From Stomoxys calcitrans (taxonomy: Eukaryota; Arthropoda; Insecta; Diptera; Muscidae): DNA of 64,000 nucleotides. The notes beneath the pieces were generated by a model that was not told the DNA's origin, did no database searches, and saw only the letters and a program-made list of their open reading frames with translations. Position 1 is the stretch's first letter; the number at the start of each line of letters is the position of its first letter. Made by a program: the position numbers and the translations under genes. The stretch spans positions 32,039,266 through 32,103,265 of the forward strand of contig NC_081555.1 in the NCBI RefSeq assembly GCF_963082655.1. Reading direction: 5' to 3'. Shown here piece by piece: positions 24,301 through 39,300 of the stretch.

Positions 24301-27300
24301 ATTCGTCTAAAACCCCATAAAGTATTGGTTGCCCAAAAAGTAATTGCGGATTTTTCATATAGTCGGCGTTGACAAATTTTTTCATAGCTTGTGACTCTGT
24401 AATTGCATTCTTTCTTCTGTCAATTATCAGCTGTTACTTTTAGCTTGCTTTAGAAAAAAGTGTAAAAAAGTGTATTTGATTAAAGTTCATTCTAAGTTTT
24501 ATTAAAAATGCATTTACTTTCTTTTAAAAAATCCGCAATTACTTTTTGGGCAACCCAATATATATATTCTTGAACATCATGACATTTTAAGTCGATCTAG
24601 CCATGTCCGTCCGTTTGTCTGCCCTTCTGTGGAAAGCATGCTAAATTTCGAAGGAGTAAAGCTGGACGCTTGAATAATTGCTATTAGTGTAGGTTTGTTG
24701 GGATTGTAGATGGGTCATATCGGTCCATGTGTTGATATAGCTCCCATATAAACGGATATCCCGATTTTACTTCTTGAGTCCCTGGAGAGCCCAATTCTTA
24801 TAAGAATTGGCTAAAATCTTCCATGTAGACTTCCAACAACTATGTCAAGTATGGTTCAAATCGGTTCATAACCTGATATAGCTCCCATATAAAATGAGCT
24901 TCCGATTATAATCCTTGAACCCCTAGAGGGCGCAACTCTTATCCGATATGGCTGAAATTTTGTACAACGGATTCTCCTATGACCTTCAGCATGCGTAATC
25001 AAATATGGTTTGAATCGGTCTATTATCTGATATAGCTTTTATATAATACGATCTCACGATATTACTTCTGGAACTCCTATAGGGTGAAATTCTTATTCGA
25101 CTTGGCTGAAATTTTGCATAATGACTTCTACTATGGTCTCCAACATCCAAACCAAGTATAGTCCGAATTGTTCCATTACCAGATATGGCTCCAATAGAAT
25201 GACAATTTTTTTCCCATTATCCTTTGTTTGCCTATGAAAAGATACTAGCCAAAGAACCTGATAAATGCGATCCATGGGAGAGGGTGAATATAATTCGCTT
25301 TTACTTGTTATCTAAAAAGGGTAGATTTCAAAAAGAATTTCAATTTTACCGATATTGTTCAAAACTATTGATATTGACGCAATATATGGTTTGTCAGCTC
25401 CAATCCAGACCTAAGTATCGGAGTTCTTTATTAGCAAAAGCCGTTCATTATCAAAGGAAATGTTCCATCATCTTCCCTACATGTCCTAAACAAGCTGTCA
25501 CCTGCCACACCTGTTCTGCATAAGAGCGCTTGAAGGTCTATGTGAACCATAATGATACGGAAAGCCATACCGATCTCTTTCCAGTTTCCTCCAAGTAAAA
25601 GTCACATCTCTCCGATTATAATCCCCCATAGGGGTTTCGTCGTCCTACCGACCGTTTCAGTGTTCCACAGTGCTGCATGTGCGTTTGTTGCTTAGTTGTT
25701 GTTGTTGCTTAGTCCTAAATTGCGTTGCCCCGAAAGGTTTCCGCTATCACCAAGTTTACTAATAGCAGTCCTCTGGCCCCTACGACCAATTCGAATGCCC
25801 TCTCCCCTTGATTCACATTCAACGATGCGGTCGTGCCATACTCACAGAAGGCTTTAATCACCTTCTTACACTCGCAGACTTTTGTTACCTTACCGCGCTG
25901 GTTCTTATAGTCCTGATGGCCACTTTACTGTCCGTAGAGATCTCAACACTCGATGTTCTGCGTAAACTCAACCAACTCACGCATTCCGTTATCGGCCAGA
26001 TTTTCGCCCTCAGGACCGTATTGTGGTCAGGCAGTCGAAAACAGATCTTAGTCCCTGGATCATCAATGTAGACCGCCAGGCCGCAACTGTCCTCTAGCTT
26101 TGATTCATTTGAGCATCATAAACTTTCAGATGGCAATACCAAAGTTATGTGCATTCAAAAACGTGCCACTGACAGCACATCCTAGCACGCTACCTCAATT
26201 GACGTCTCAGGAGGCATTCAGTAATTGGCGTTTAAATAAAAATTCCAGCAATGAATGGCTGGGCAAACAGACTAGACATTATTGTTGTTGTTGTAGCCAC
26301 ATTTTCCTCGTCAAGCTCCTGGAGGTGAGCAAGCTCGTTTCGGCCCAAAAGACCGATCGCCGCGGGAATACTGTGGTCATTGCTTATTTAAAGTTGCCAA
26401 TAACTCGCCTTGTCACATCGAGCATCATAGGCACTCAGTATTTGTGCAAGAGCCATTGCCGCCCGGCCTCTCACTGAGACTCTCCGCTCGATACCGCTGA
26501 TTGTCCGCGACTACTGTTGCAATTACTCCGTATGGAGCATTCCACCATCCGCAATCTGTGGACGCGCCCGGAAGCTCGCAGCTAAGCTTCTCGAGACAGC
26601 AATGAAAACCACACTGATCGGACCTCACTTTTCCAGCCTATGTGGTGCTCACGACTTTCTCGTGCCGGGACAAATAAGAACTTCGTGCGCCAGTGTACTT
26701 AGACGCGAAAAGTTTCTGCACGAACAGCGTCTTCGTTGCAAAGTTCTTGGAAATAAGAGTTGTTGGTCGTTTGTAAAAAGAGTGAAGGGCAACTCATCGA
26801 CTATCCCGTCGCTCATTAAAGACTACCCTACATTCACTGACCCGGTTAATAAGGTTAACCTGCTGGCTGACATGTTTGCAGGAAAGCGATCAAAGACTCC
26901 CCGTTATTGAAGACGTATCTAGTTCAATACCTCAGATATATTTTCAAACACGTGGAATCAAACGGGTTCTTGCAGATCCCGATGTAAATAAATCCCCGGG
27001 CCCAGATGGCATATCGTCACTTGTTCTATGCAAGTGTTCTTCGGCGCTCGCTCTTCCTTCGAGTGTTTTCCCGGCGCGTTGGAGGATTGCAAACGTGCAG
27101 CCTATCCCCAAGAAGGGCGAGGCTACCAACCCTGCCATTTACCGATGAAAAGCTTTGCAGGGTTATGGAAAGCATGGTTTATCACCATTTAGTGAGATAC
27201 TTAGAGTCCAATGGTCTTCTTAGCTAGCGACAGTATAGGTTCCGCAGAAATCGTTCCACGGGTGACCTGATGGCATTCCCGTAGGAACATTGGAGTCGAT

Positions 27301-30300
27301 CTATTCACCAGTTCAATGAGAGTAAGGTCGAAAACTCTTTTCAACCTAACCTAACCACGACATTAGTTTTTATGGATATCTCCCAGACATTTGATAGGGT
27401 CTGACATGGTGCTTTCTTCTCAAAACTTGTCGCTTTTGGTGTCGGTAAAAACTTCGCTCCATTTATATCGAGTTTTCTTAGAGATCGCACTATAAGAGTT
27501 GTTGTAGATGGGTTCCCATCTAACGAATATAAATTGACCGCAGGAGTATCGCAAGCTCTGTCCTATTGGGTCCGACTTCGAATCCGATCGTTCGCGGATG
27601 ACAGCAACCTCTGTCATTCATTTTCAATCGACCACAGACCGAATCTTCGAGAGATTGAAGACAAGAGGCGGATTATAGACGAAACTCTGGCCATTTCTGA
27701 GTGGGGTCGAATGAATAGATTCGATTTAAATGTACGCAAGCCGCAGTGCTGTTTGTTGTCCCTCAAACGATTCACTGACATTTTACAATCGTCAATATCT
27801 ATCGACGGTGTAGATATCGAGCACTCAGAGGCTCTTGATGTTCTGGGCATGAAGATACAATGTCATGTCCGTTGGTCAAAACATCTATTCGAAGTGTCAA
27901 AGGAAGCATTCAAGTACTTGGGCTTTCTTAAGCGGTGTAAGAAATTTTTCACTCCCTCTGATCTTTTTAATATTTACACAACGTACATCACACCAAAAAT
28001 GGAATACAACTTGCAAATATGGGCCGGAGCTTCAAAATCATCCCAGGGGCTGCTTTACAGCATCCCGAGGTGAGCGTTGGTGTTGATTGGAGGTAAGGTA
28101 TTCAACTCTATTGTTTCCCTTGAGCATCGTCGAAATGTGGGTTATGTGCCGCTGTTCCATCGGCTGTTTGTCACAAATACGAGACTTTCTAAAAGCTCAC
28201 AACGGTTTGTAATCGATTGGCCATCTGATCGGACCATGCACTGCCGAGAGAATTCTTTTTTCGCTCGAACGGTTTGTATTTGGAATCGACTTCCGGCAGA
28301 TATATTTCCCACTATCTACGACATCCAGAAAATCCACACAAATGTCAATAAACACTAAACTCAACCAAAGACATGACTGCTGTTTTAGCAAACCTAGGGC
28401 TGCTGTATGCAAACATTTCTTACTGCTATTTAAACGAACTAAACTGAGTTCACAAGTCTGCTGTATGCTACTTTTTATGGTTGCCTGTTACTTGTTTTGA
28501 TTACTTTGGGCATTTTTTTAGAATTCCTTTAGAAATTTTGTTGGAAGAGATGATTTTAATTTGTGAAATATTTCTGTACAGAAGCTACCTGATCCATCCA
28601 TTGCTGCTGCTACTCTGAAACTGCAGTACTACTGGTGTAATAGCAGAACTACAGCTACAATAGCAGCAAAATTAAATACTAATACTCAGCAGACAATGTT
28701 TGCTATTTTCAGCTCACTTTTTTTTTATGAGTGTACTCCCTCTTCCCCCTCTGATCCTTAACTATCCTCCCCAACACAATGCACTGCTTACATAGGGGAC
28801 ATCCCCTGCGTGTTGATTAGTTAAGAAATAAAAAGGTGTCTCATTCGAAACCTTTTCTATTCCTTCCATGTTCCCTATCGTCGCCCCGATTATAACGCAA
28901 TGGCATGTCCCGCTCCTTTCCATTCTACCATCATCGTAAGTCTGCTGGCCATACCTGATGGTTATAATAGTCAACAGTGCCAGAGTAATCGTGGCCCTCA
29001 TCGCCGCGCCTATGCCAAGGTAAAATGTTCTTTGAAGTTGTAGTAATGTCCTTAAGTTCATTGCTGTCCACCAAACTGCTGAAGCGTAAGTAAGTTTTGG
29101 TTTAATTGTTCTTGTAGAGCAAGTGGACTATCCCCAGATTCGGGCCCCATTTTTAAAACTACGGGACGACTAGACAGTGCCCCATATCTGTACAACTTCT
29201 TAGTTCGCTCCTGGATGTGGCACTTCTAATGAAATTTCCTATTCATGATCAGTCTCAAGTATTTGTCTTTGTCGGATATCGAAATCGTGCTGTTGAGGAA
29301 ATGAGGCGCCCCAAATCGGCCCACCTTCGTGATCCTCATAAACAAGCAGATCTCAATCTTCTCCATGTTTAAATTCACACCCCTAGATCTAACCCAGTAT
29401 GCCAACCCCCAGAAACCTTTTGGGCCCTTCTTCGTAACAGACGGGTTGAAACCCTCTTTTGTCCGGATCCTTTGTTGCTGTTGTGTAACAGCGTGTTGTA
29501 TACTGAGGCTGCAGCCCTTTGCCGATAAGGAACTCTATCGGGTCAATCCGTTACGTAAAACCCGCTGCCATGCGATTGGTCAGGATCTGTATTAGACTAT
29601 TTAAGGTGGCCAATCATAGTCGTGGCGATAAAATACCCACCTATGGCGTGCCTGTGCCACATTGCCAGCTGTACTTATATCCTGTGGTTTACGCAGTCTC
29701 TAAGGACCCGGTAAACCTGGTACTGGTCTATTGAATGAAATGGAGTGAATGGAGAATGGCGTAGAGCAAAGGTTAGCATGTCCGCCTATGACACTGAACG
29801 CGAGAGTTCGAATCCTGACGAGACCATCAAAAGAAATTTCAGCGGTGGTTTTCCCCTCCTAATGCTGGCAACATTTGTGAGGTACTGGCTATAAAAATGA
29901 GGCCTCTTATCATTGAGCTTAAACTTGAATCGGACTGCACTCATTGCTATGCCGCGGTTCGAATACTGGCGAGACCATCAGAACAAAATTTTTCAACGGT
30001 GGTTTTCCCCTCCTAATGCTGGCAACATTTGCGAGGTACTACCTGAGGTAATGGCTATAAAAAGGAGGCCTCTTATCATTGAGCTTAAACTTGAATCGGA
30101 CTGCACTCATTGATATGTGAGAAGTTTGCCCCTGTTCCTTAGTGGAATGTTCATAGGCGAAAATTGCATTTTTGGTCTAATGATTGGATGATGGTCTTTA
30201 CATTGTTAAAAGATGAATGGCTTAGAATAGTGGCGATGTCCAAAATAACACACAATCCATACCCATTGATTGTATATTGGGTTGCCCAAAAAGTAATTGC

Positions 30301-33300
30301 GGATTTTTCATATAGTCGGCGTTGACAAACTTTTTCACAGCTTGTGACTCTGTAATTGCATTCTTTCTTCTGTCAGTTATCAGCTGTTACTTTTCTTTAG
30401 AAAAAAAGTGTAAAAAAAGTATATTTGATTAAAGTTCATTCTAAGTTTTATTAAAAATGCATTTACTTTCTTTTAAAAAAATCCGCAATTACTTTTTGGG
30501 CAACCCAATAGAATGTAGTATGCTACCTGCTAAGAATGGATACACCGGTAGTGAAGTTTGGAAAATTAAAGAAAAAGCAAGAAGACGATTTTTTGGTAAA
30601 TGGCAACAAGCATGGAAAACCTGCACTAATGGCAGGTACACTAATAACCTCATCCCTGGATACATGCATGGATGAAACCAAGTCACGGAGGACTAAACTT
30701 CTACCCAACGAAAGACTTTGTATAAAATAAAAATGGATAAAGTATACATATACAAGTGACATTACATCCATTAAATACGAGATTTAATGTCATTGTATAC
30801 GAAAGCGCACTTGATCTCGTATGCGTTAATTCGGTCCCTGGTCAGAATGAGATAATCGTATTTAGTTGTAATACGGCTGAAAAACAACAAGGCAGCTGAA
30901 ACCGATGGGTTAACAGCTGAACTATTTAATATCGGAAGCGATACCCCTACGAGGTGTATTCATAAGCTCTTTAACGCAATCTGGTCAGAATAATAAATAC
31001 ACAGTGATTGGAATCTTGGGCAGTGTTTTGTATGCAAGATAGTTGCCCAAAAAGTAATTGCGGATTTTTCATATAGTCGGCGTTGACAAATTTTTTCAAC
31101 GGCTTGTGACTCTGTAATTGCATTCTTTCTTCTGTCAGTTATCAGCTATTACTTTTAGCTTGCTTTAGAAAAAAAGTGCGCGAAATTTTGTTTACATTTG
31201 TTTGTTTGGCGTCAATTTTAATATGGAGCCTACAAAGGAGCATTTTCGTCATATTTTACTTTATTATTTCCGTAAAGGAAAAAACGCGGAGCAGGTTGCT
31301 AAAAAGTTACGAGATGTGTATGGTGATAAAGCCTTAAAAGGAAGACAGTGTCAAAATTGGTTTCGCAAATTCCGTTCTGGAGATTTTTCACTTAAAGATG
31401 AGCCACGTTCAGGTCGGCCAAATGAAGTTGATGATGACCAAATCAAAGCATTAATCGAATTGGATCGTCATGTAACTGAGCGTGAGATAGGAGAGAAGTT
31501 AAATATACCAAAATCAATCGTTCATTATCACATAAAAAGTCTTGGACTGGTGAAAAAGCTTGATATTTGGGTACCACATGTATTGAAAGAAATTCATTTA
31601 ACAAACCGAATCAACGCTTGTGATATGCACCTTAAACGCAATGAATTCGATCCGTTTTTAAAACGAATCATAACTGGAGATGAACAATGGATTGTTTACA
31701 ACAACGTTAGTCGAAAACGATCATGGTCCAAGCATGGTGAACCAGCTCAAACCACTTCAAAGGCTGATATCCACCAAAAGAAGGTTATGCTGTCTGTTTG
31801 GTGGGATTGGAAGGGTGTGGTATATTTTGAGCTGCTTCCAAGGAACCAAACGATTAATTCGGATGTTTACTGTCAACAATTGGACAAATTGAATACAGCC
31901 ATCAAGGAGAAGCGACCAGAATTGGTCAATCGTAAAGGTGTCATATTCCACCAGGACAACGCTAGACCGCACACATCTTTGGTCACTCGCCAAAAACTGA
32001 GTGAGCTTGGCTGGGAACTTTTGATGCATCCACCATATAGCCCTGACCTTGCACCATCAGATTACCATTTATTTCGATCTTTGCAGAACTCCTTAAATGG
32101 TAAAACTTTCGGCAATGATGAGGCTATAAAATCGCACTTGGTTCAGTTTTTTGCAGATAAAGACCAGAAGTTCTATGAGCGTGGAATACTAAATTTGCCA
32201 GGAAGATTGCAAAAGGTTATCGAACAAAATGGCAATTATATATTTGATTAAAGTTCATTCTAAGTTTTATTAAAAATGCATTTACATTCTTTTAAAAAAA
32301 TCCGTAATTACTTTTTGGGCAACCAATAGAAGACAAGTCAGTATGTGAGAAATAAATATCCATCCCACACAAGCGTGCTATATATGATACAAATAGAAGA
32401 GGAGTAAAATCGGTCATAAGAAGACACTGAAGAACTCTGTGTTAAATTCGTACTGGCTTTTAAAAATGTTAGCAATTCACACGAGAAATGCCACAAATAT
32501 TTCTTGCATACATCAAAGTGTCATCAATCGGGGTAGCTCCAAAGAGCTCAATTCAAATTTGGTTTAGTTTATTATTTTATCATACTTTCTGAGATTTCTC
32601 TCTTAAAAATTCATGCACTTGGCGAAGATGGTATGCACATCAGTAGAGCAAATTCATAATTGTTTATAATTTAAAGCATAAGGCATAAAAAAATCTTAAC
32701 TAAGTAATGGAAAAATTTTAAGCATATTTTTCACTTAAATTTCTTTTCTCTATACCCACACCATAAAATACAAAGCTATTTAAAAGTCGCACCATGTCAA
32801 ATCGCTCAGCAAGAGCAATGCTACATAAGCCAACAACAGAAATGCAGTGATGCAGACAACTACGGACAAACGAAAAAATAATGACCACCACCCCAAAGTG
32901 AAAAGTTGAAAAAATCAACAACTTTGTATTTTAATGAGAAGAAAAAAAGGATCAAAACAATAAAATCTCCAAAAAAGGGACCTGGCGCTACTTTTGTTAT
33001 TAAAAACAAACAACCACCACCACCAGTGTCATAGCAAATCCCACCAAGTGCGAATCACGCTCCTCAATGATACATACAACAGGATTTGAAATCGCTTAAA
33101 CTCTAAGCTGGCTGGCTGGCTGGTTGGCTGGCTGTCTTATCTCATTAGGAAAAGATTTATTTCACTGTGGTCTGACATATTTTTTTTTTATTTCACTTTT
33201 ACAAGTCCTAATTAGCAACAACATTCTTTTTTCCTCTTTCAGATTTCAGAAGAGCAATCAACATAATCAATTAAACGCTGCATTTACAAGGACAATAGGA

Positions 33301-36300
33301 TAGCAAGATAGAACATCCCTTCAAAGTGTGGTAAATTGAAAATAATGGTACTTGGAAATTGGATATAATTGTACGGTCACTTTGAGTGAATTTTGAACAA
33401 TGAATAGGCAAGTACGAGCATATGCACATTTAGGTCTTATACAAAAATTAACAAAAAATACGCATGAAGTTTATTGCAGGCCTTGGAAATTTTCGAAAAC
33501 TTCCAATGCCAAGTACAAAAACAAATAAACACACATTTTAATGGACTATTTGATTTCAGTTAGACTTGCATCGGTGCTTAAAGGAATTACAAACTTCACA
33601 TATTTTGTATTTTTATACTCACTACCATGTGAAAGCAGATGAGGCAGTGCTTGGAGTATTTGAGAGAAAGATACTTCGTAAAATATATGGAGCAATTTGC
33701 GTTAACGGTGAAAATAGGCGACGTATGAACCACGAGCTGTATGACGACGATAGCGTAGTTATACGCATCAAAATACAACGGCTGCTTTGGCTAGGTCATG
33801 TTGTCAGAATGGATGAAGAAGCTCCAGCAAAGAAGTCTTTGTACGGTGGTACACGCAAACCGGGAAGACCAAAAGCCCGATGGAAAGATCAAGGTGTGGG
33901 AGACACCTCGAAACTTGGTGTCAGAAGGTTTAGAATGAGCGCAGAAGATCGAGGCGCTTGGAACGCTATTCTACGCTCGGCTACTGGAACAATTATTCTC
34001 TCATAGGCAATTAAAGTAAAGTAATACTCACTACCATAGGATGGGAGAGGCCACCTATGACGCTGAACGCCTGGGTTCAAATCCTGGCGAGACCATCACA
34101 AAAAATATTCAGCAGTGTTTATCCCCTCCTAATGTTGGCGACATTTGTAAGGTACTATGCCATGTAAAAACTTCTCCTCATAAGAGATGTCGCAATGCTG
34201 CGCGCCGTTCGGACTCGGGTATAAAAAGGAAGTCCCTTATCATTGAGCTTAAGTTTGCCCTGTTCCTTAATGGAATGTTCATGGGCAAAATTTGCAATTT
34301 TTACCATAGGATGGGGGTATACTAATCTAGATATTCCATTTGTAACACCTTGAAATATTGATCTGCGACCCCATAAATTATATAAATTCTGAAGCGTCTC
34401 GATATTCTGAGTCTATCCAGCCATGTCCGTCCGTTCGTATGTCGAAATCACGATAGCGGTCGAACGTGTAAAGCTACCCGCTGGAAATTTTGTACAAATT
34501 TAAACACTGACGCGGTAGCCCTTGCCAATGAAGAAATCCATCAGGTCAATCCGGTATGTACAACCGGGATTGCAAATGCGACATATCATTTAAGATTTGG
34601 ATACAGGCCCTATATAAACCGTTTCCCGGATTTGACCTCTTGAGCCCTTAGAAGCCCCAATTTTTACCCAATTTGGCTGAAATTTGGAACAACGACTTGA
34701 GTTATGACTTCCAACATCCGTGCCAAGTGTGATCCGAATCGGTCTATGAGCAGATATAGCCCCCATATAAACCGATCCCCCGATTTGACTTTTTGAACCC
34801 TTAGAACCCACAATTTTCATCTAATTTGGCTGAAATTTGGAATAAATACTTGAGTTATAACTTCCAACATCCATGCCAAATATGATCCCAATGGGTCTAT
34901 AAACAGATATAGCCTCCAATATAAACCGATCCCCGGATTCGACTTCTTGAGCCCTTAGATGCCTCAATTTTCATCCGATTTGGCTGAAATTTAGAACAAA
35001 GACTTGAGTTATGACTTCCAACATCCATTCCAAATATTATCTGATCCGGTCTATAAACCGATATAGCCCTCATATAAACCGATTCTCGGATTTGAGCTCT
35101 AGAGCGCTTATAAGCCTCAATTTTCATCCGATTTGGCTGAAATTTGGAAAAAAGATTTGTGTTATGATTTCCAATACCCATGCCAAGTATGATCCGAATC
35201 GGTCTATAAACAGATATAGCCCCTATATAAACCAATTTTCACCTGATTTGTCTGAAATTTGGCCCAAACCTATCTTATGACTCACAACATCAGTGCCAAG
35301 TTTTATCGGAATCGGACAACTTAATAATAATGGCCACCCCAAGTACCGACATTTAGGAGTGGTCTTGGATAGGAAACTTAACTGGAAGTGTCACATTCAG
35401 GAGCGTACTGAGAAGACTCACAGATGTTGGGCACTATGTAGACGGGCCGTAGGTTCGAAATGGGTCCTGAGTCCAAGCATAGTCCAATGGCTCTACAGAA
35501 GCATGATAAGACCAATACTCACTTACCCCTCAGTAGTTTGATGGACTGCTATGAAGAAAAAGTGCATCATAAGGACCATACAACATGTTCAGAGAACATG
35601 TTGTCTTGGCAAAGGCGGAGCGATGAGGACCACGCCTATTAGGGCAATGGAGACTATTCTAGATATCCGACCCAATGACATACAGATAAAAATTGAGGCA
35701 GCCACTGGGGCTATGAGACTTAAGGCGATGGGAGAATGGATTGAGGATGGGAGCAGCTCATACCATCGCGGTATAATCGAGGCGACGATAGGAAACCTGG
35801 TGGGAAGGGAAGAGGTTTCCGATCGAATACCTGAGACGACACTTGAGGTCGAGTGCGAGGTACTGCTGCCAGCGGCACAGGCTTGGACGGACGGAATCCT
35901 AGTATTGCCATCTGAAAAATCATGTTACACGGATGGATCAAACCTAGAGGACAGAGTGGACCTGGGGGTCTACATTGAGAACCCAGGGACTAAGATCCGC
36001 CTAACCATAATACGGTCCTGAAGGCGGAGATCCCCGCGACCATGGAATGCGTGAGGTGGTGTGGTGTTAACCCGAGGACGTCGAGTATGAACATCCTTAC
36101 AGTAAAAGGCAATAACAACCAGGACGGTAAGATTACGAACAGTCTGGGAATGTAAGAAGGAGATCAACGCTTTCTCTGAGGATGGCACAATCTGCATCCT
36201 TTGAGTGCCGGGCCATAGCGTAATAAGGGTGAATGAAAGGGCAGACGATGAGACTTTGGGGCATTTCAAATGTCATTGCCCGGCTTTCGCGGCTAGCAGA

Positions 36301-39300
36301 CACCAGTGAGTCTTGCCAGATGCAGACTGAAGGTACCAGGGGAAGATTTAATATTATTAGACCCATATGACATACCAAAATCGTGATTCTGTTCCTAACA
36401 CTTAATTTAGTTTAATTTTATTTTTTTAATCGTATTTTATTTACTTTATTTTATTTAGGTTAGGTTAGGTTGAAAAGAGGCCGCAGATGTTAATCTGCCC
36501 CAAGCCACTATGGACATACACCTAAGCCAGTAATCGGCTTGTTGATGGCATGCCTACGCAAATCCCTCCTCAGTCAGCAGTGGCGATAAAATGTTCACAT
36601 TTTTAAAAGCTTTTGGTTTTGCGTAGAAAGGACGTAAGGCTTATGGGTCTGAAAGCCTTTGGTGTCGCATAACTTGCCTTGCCGGGCTTGGGTATCGGAG
36701 TATATAGTGGTCCCAATATTGGGCAGATGAGGCGCCAGATAGTCTGCCTCTTTCTGTAGTAACGCCGGAAAATTCCATCAGGTCCGGGTGACTTGAATGG
36801 TTTGAAGCTCCTCAAGGATTCCTTCACCAGAAATTCCGTAATTATAAACCTTCGATCAACGTCATTATTCCAAGATGCCGATGTCTCCGTGAGCCCCTTC
36901 GTATCCTGTGGAAAATGGGTTTTCATCAAAAGCCTCAACATGTCCTCCGTTGTCTCTGCTCTCAATCCCATGTCGTCTATTAAAGATTCAGTTTGGACAT
37001 GGGTTTTTGAGGGAAACTTTTTTATCTTGGCAGCGTCATTAAAGCTATCGACCTGTTCGCAGAAAAGCTTCCAGGAGGCACGTTTTGCCGCTCTGGTAAT
37101 CTTATTGTAGTCCTTGAACCGTGTGTAATACACACCCCAATTAACGTCCGCTTTTTTACGACGTGCTCTATTAAAAAGTCTGCGGACCTATTTCCCAATA
37201 TTGCGAATCTCCCCGGTCTTCCAAGGTTTTTCTTGGACTGATTTCCTTTCCAACTATGTGCAGTCCTACCCACCAGTGCAGTCTCAATCCTGTTGACATT
37301 TTCGTCAATCTCTTCTATGCTTGGACAATCTAAATTATCTTGCCCAAGTCTTCTTCTGAGTAGCCTTCCGAATTTTGTCCAGTTGGCGCTGGCCGTGCTA
37401 TTCTAACCCTAATGTAGCGATGGTCAGAGAAAGAGTGTTCCATGGGGACCCTATAATCCTGAACCTTATAGATAAGATTTTCCGAACATATCGTCACTTC
37501 TAATACCTCCTCCCTAATCCTATTAACAAAGGTAGCGGTGTTACCAATATTAAGTGTTATTAGGTCGTTGGTATTCAAGAACTCTGCCAGGGCTTGGCCC
37601 CGCTTATTAATGATGGTACTACCCCACGAAATGTGATGAGAGTTCGCATCGCACCCTATTAGTACCTCGTTCCTATCTGTTTTACTTTCCTCACCAGCTG
37701 TTGCAGCTCCGACGTGGGTGGCGGTGTTGGAGAGTCGAAAGGTAGATGTCAGGTATGTTCCACCGTCTCCCTGTCTCACCACTGTTGCATTCGACGTTGA
37801 CAACTCTGGGGAAAATATATATAATTCAATTTTTATGACAAATAACGCAGGTCCTCGGCTGAGTACCAGTGTTAGCATAGAATAATTGGTAGTTGAAATG
37901 GTTCAGTCCAGAAACTTTGTTCCGGGTCGTCCATGGCTCCTGAATTAAGGCAATATGCCTTTGCTGATTTTCTCCATCAGAGCGTGTGTAGCGGTCTCGC
38001 TCCGGTGGAGGTTTATCTGGATTACCTCAATCATTGGTCCTCTGGTAAATGGACATCTTGGGAATAAGTGATGATCTCATCGTCTGATCCCTGTTATTTA
38101 GACGGCATTGACTTTCCTGTCACTGCACTGCCTGATGCCATCGTTTTAGGATATTTGCCTAGTCTAGCCTTCCGACTCCTTATAAAGTCGGTAATGGTTC
38201 CATCGTCGGGTCCCTGTTCGTTAAGCTGGATTGGGTTTCCATTCCCTGTACTGCCTGATTGTTAATACTAGGATCTATGCCTATCTTAGCCTTCCAAATC
38301 TTAAGTAAATGGGTAAAAAAGTTACTTCGGAAAAAAATAGAATGAGATTTTCTGTTATTTTCAGCATTCAGTTGGAAAGGTGTTATATACGCACATTAGG
38401 GATATATCCATCCATATCCATATCCAGGGGTATATCCATCCACAATCAGATTAAAAATTGCCGACGATTTTTTTGCTGTTTATTGTCAGGCATTTCTTTT
38501 GTTTAAAAATTTCGACGAACATCAAAGATTTACAAATTTCTCAGTAGATTTGCTAGTGGTCAAATATGTTGTTAACGTTATGTTACAGCGTAATCTCAAC
38601 ATGTTGAGAGACATGGCAAATAATTTGGAGAAGGGAAACTTTTAATACAATTTCAAAGTCTGTTTGCGCTTTCTTTTTTGGTCTTAAAATCTTATTTAAA
38701 CGAACGGTTCAGATTAACAAAATGGTCTATAGCCGGCCAATATGCTGCAATGAAATCTAAAGACAATTTCAAGGGTTTTATTCATCTCTGTTAGTCTAAC
38801 TCAAGGATATGTAGTTATCAAAAAAAAATCAAAATGTTTGTTTTTCAGTGGTTTTAATTATTTTTGTTTTTTTTTTTTGCACCAATTTATCGTTAAATCT
38901 TCGATGATCTTAATTTTAAGGGTTTGCCAACTCCTAATTTTCCTAAACCAAAAAAATCCGCGAGAAACTTTTCCCCCTCAAAAAATATAAATCTCATAAT
39001 TTTGTAACAGAATTCATTCAATACAAAAGAAACCTTAAATACATAGTTTCATGTTTCATTTTTGAAACTTTAAAATTTTCTAAGTACGAGTACATCATTC
39101 ATGTAGGCCAATTTAATGTGCAACTTTTGTACAGCAACAACATGGCAATGTTGGAGATATGATTTGATTTGAATAATTCATTATTACTCTGTGCGTTGTT
39201 TGGATGTCTATGCGGGTGTGGGTGTGTGCAAATGAATGAATGAACGAACGAACGAACGAACGATACAACAAACTCCATTTTATGCTTTAATTTGCATTAA

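Noticed and set aside
29760..29835. Possible tRNA gene (A and B boxes)
   Set aside because: The cloverleaf stems do not pair and the same head recurs with a fixed non-tRNA body at several sites, which identifies a SINE.
31202..31222. Upstream start for the mariner transposase
   Set aside because: The seven extra codons begin with TTG. The first ATG is at 31223 and gives a length typical of the family.
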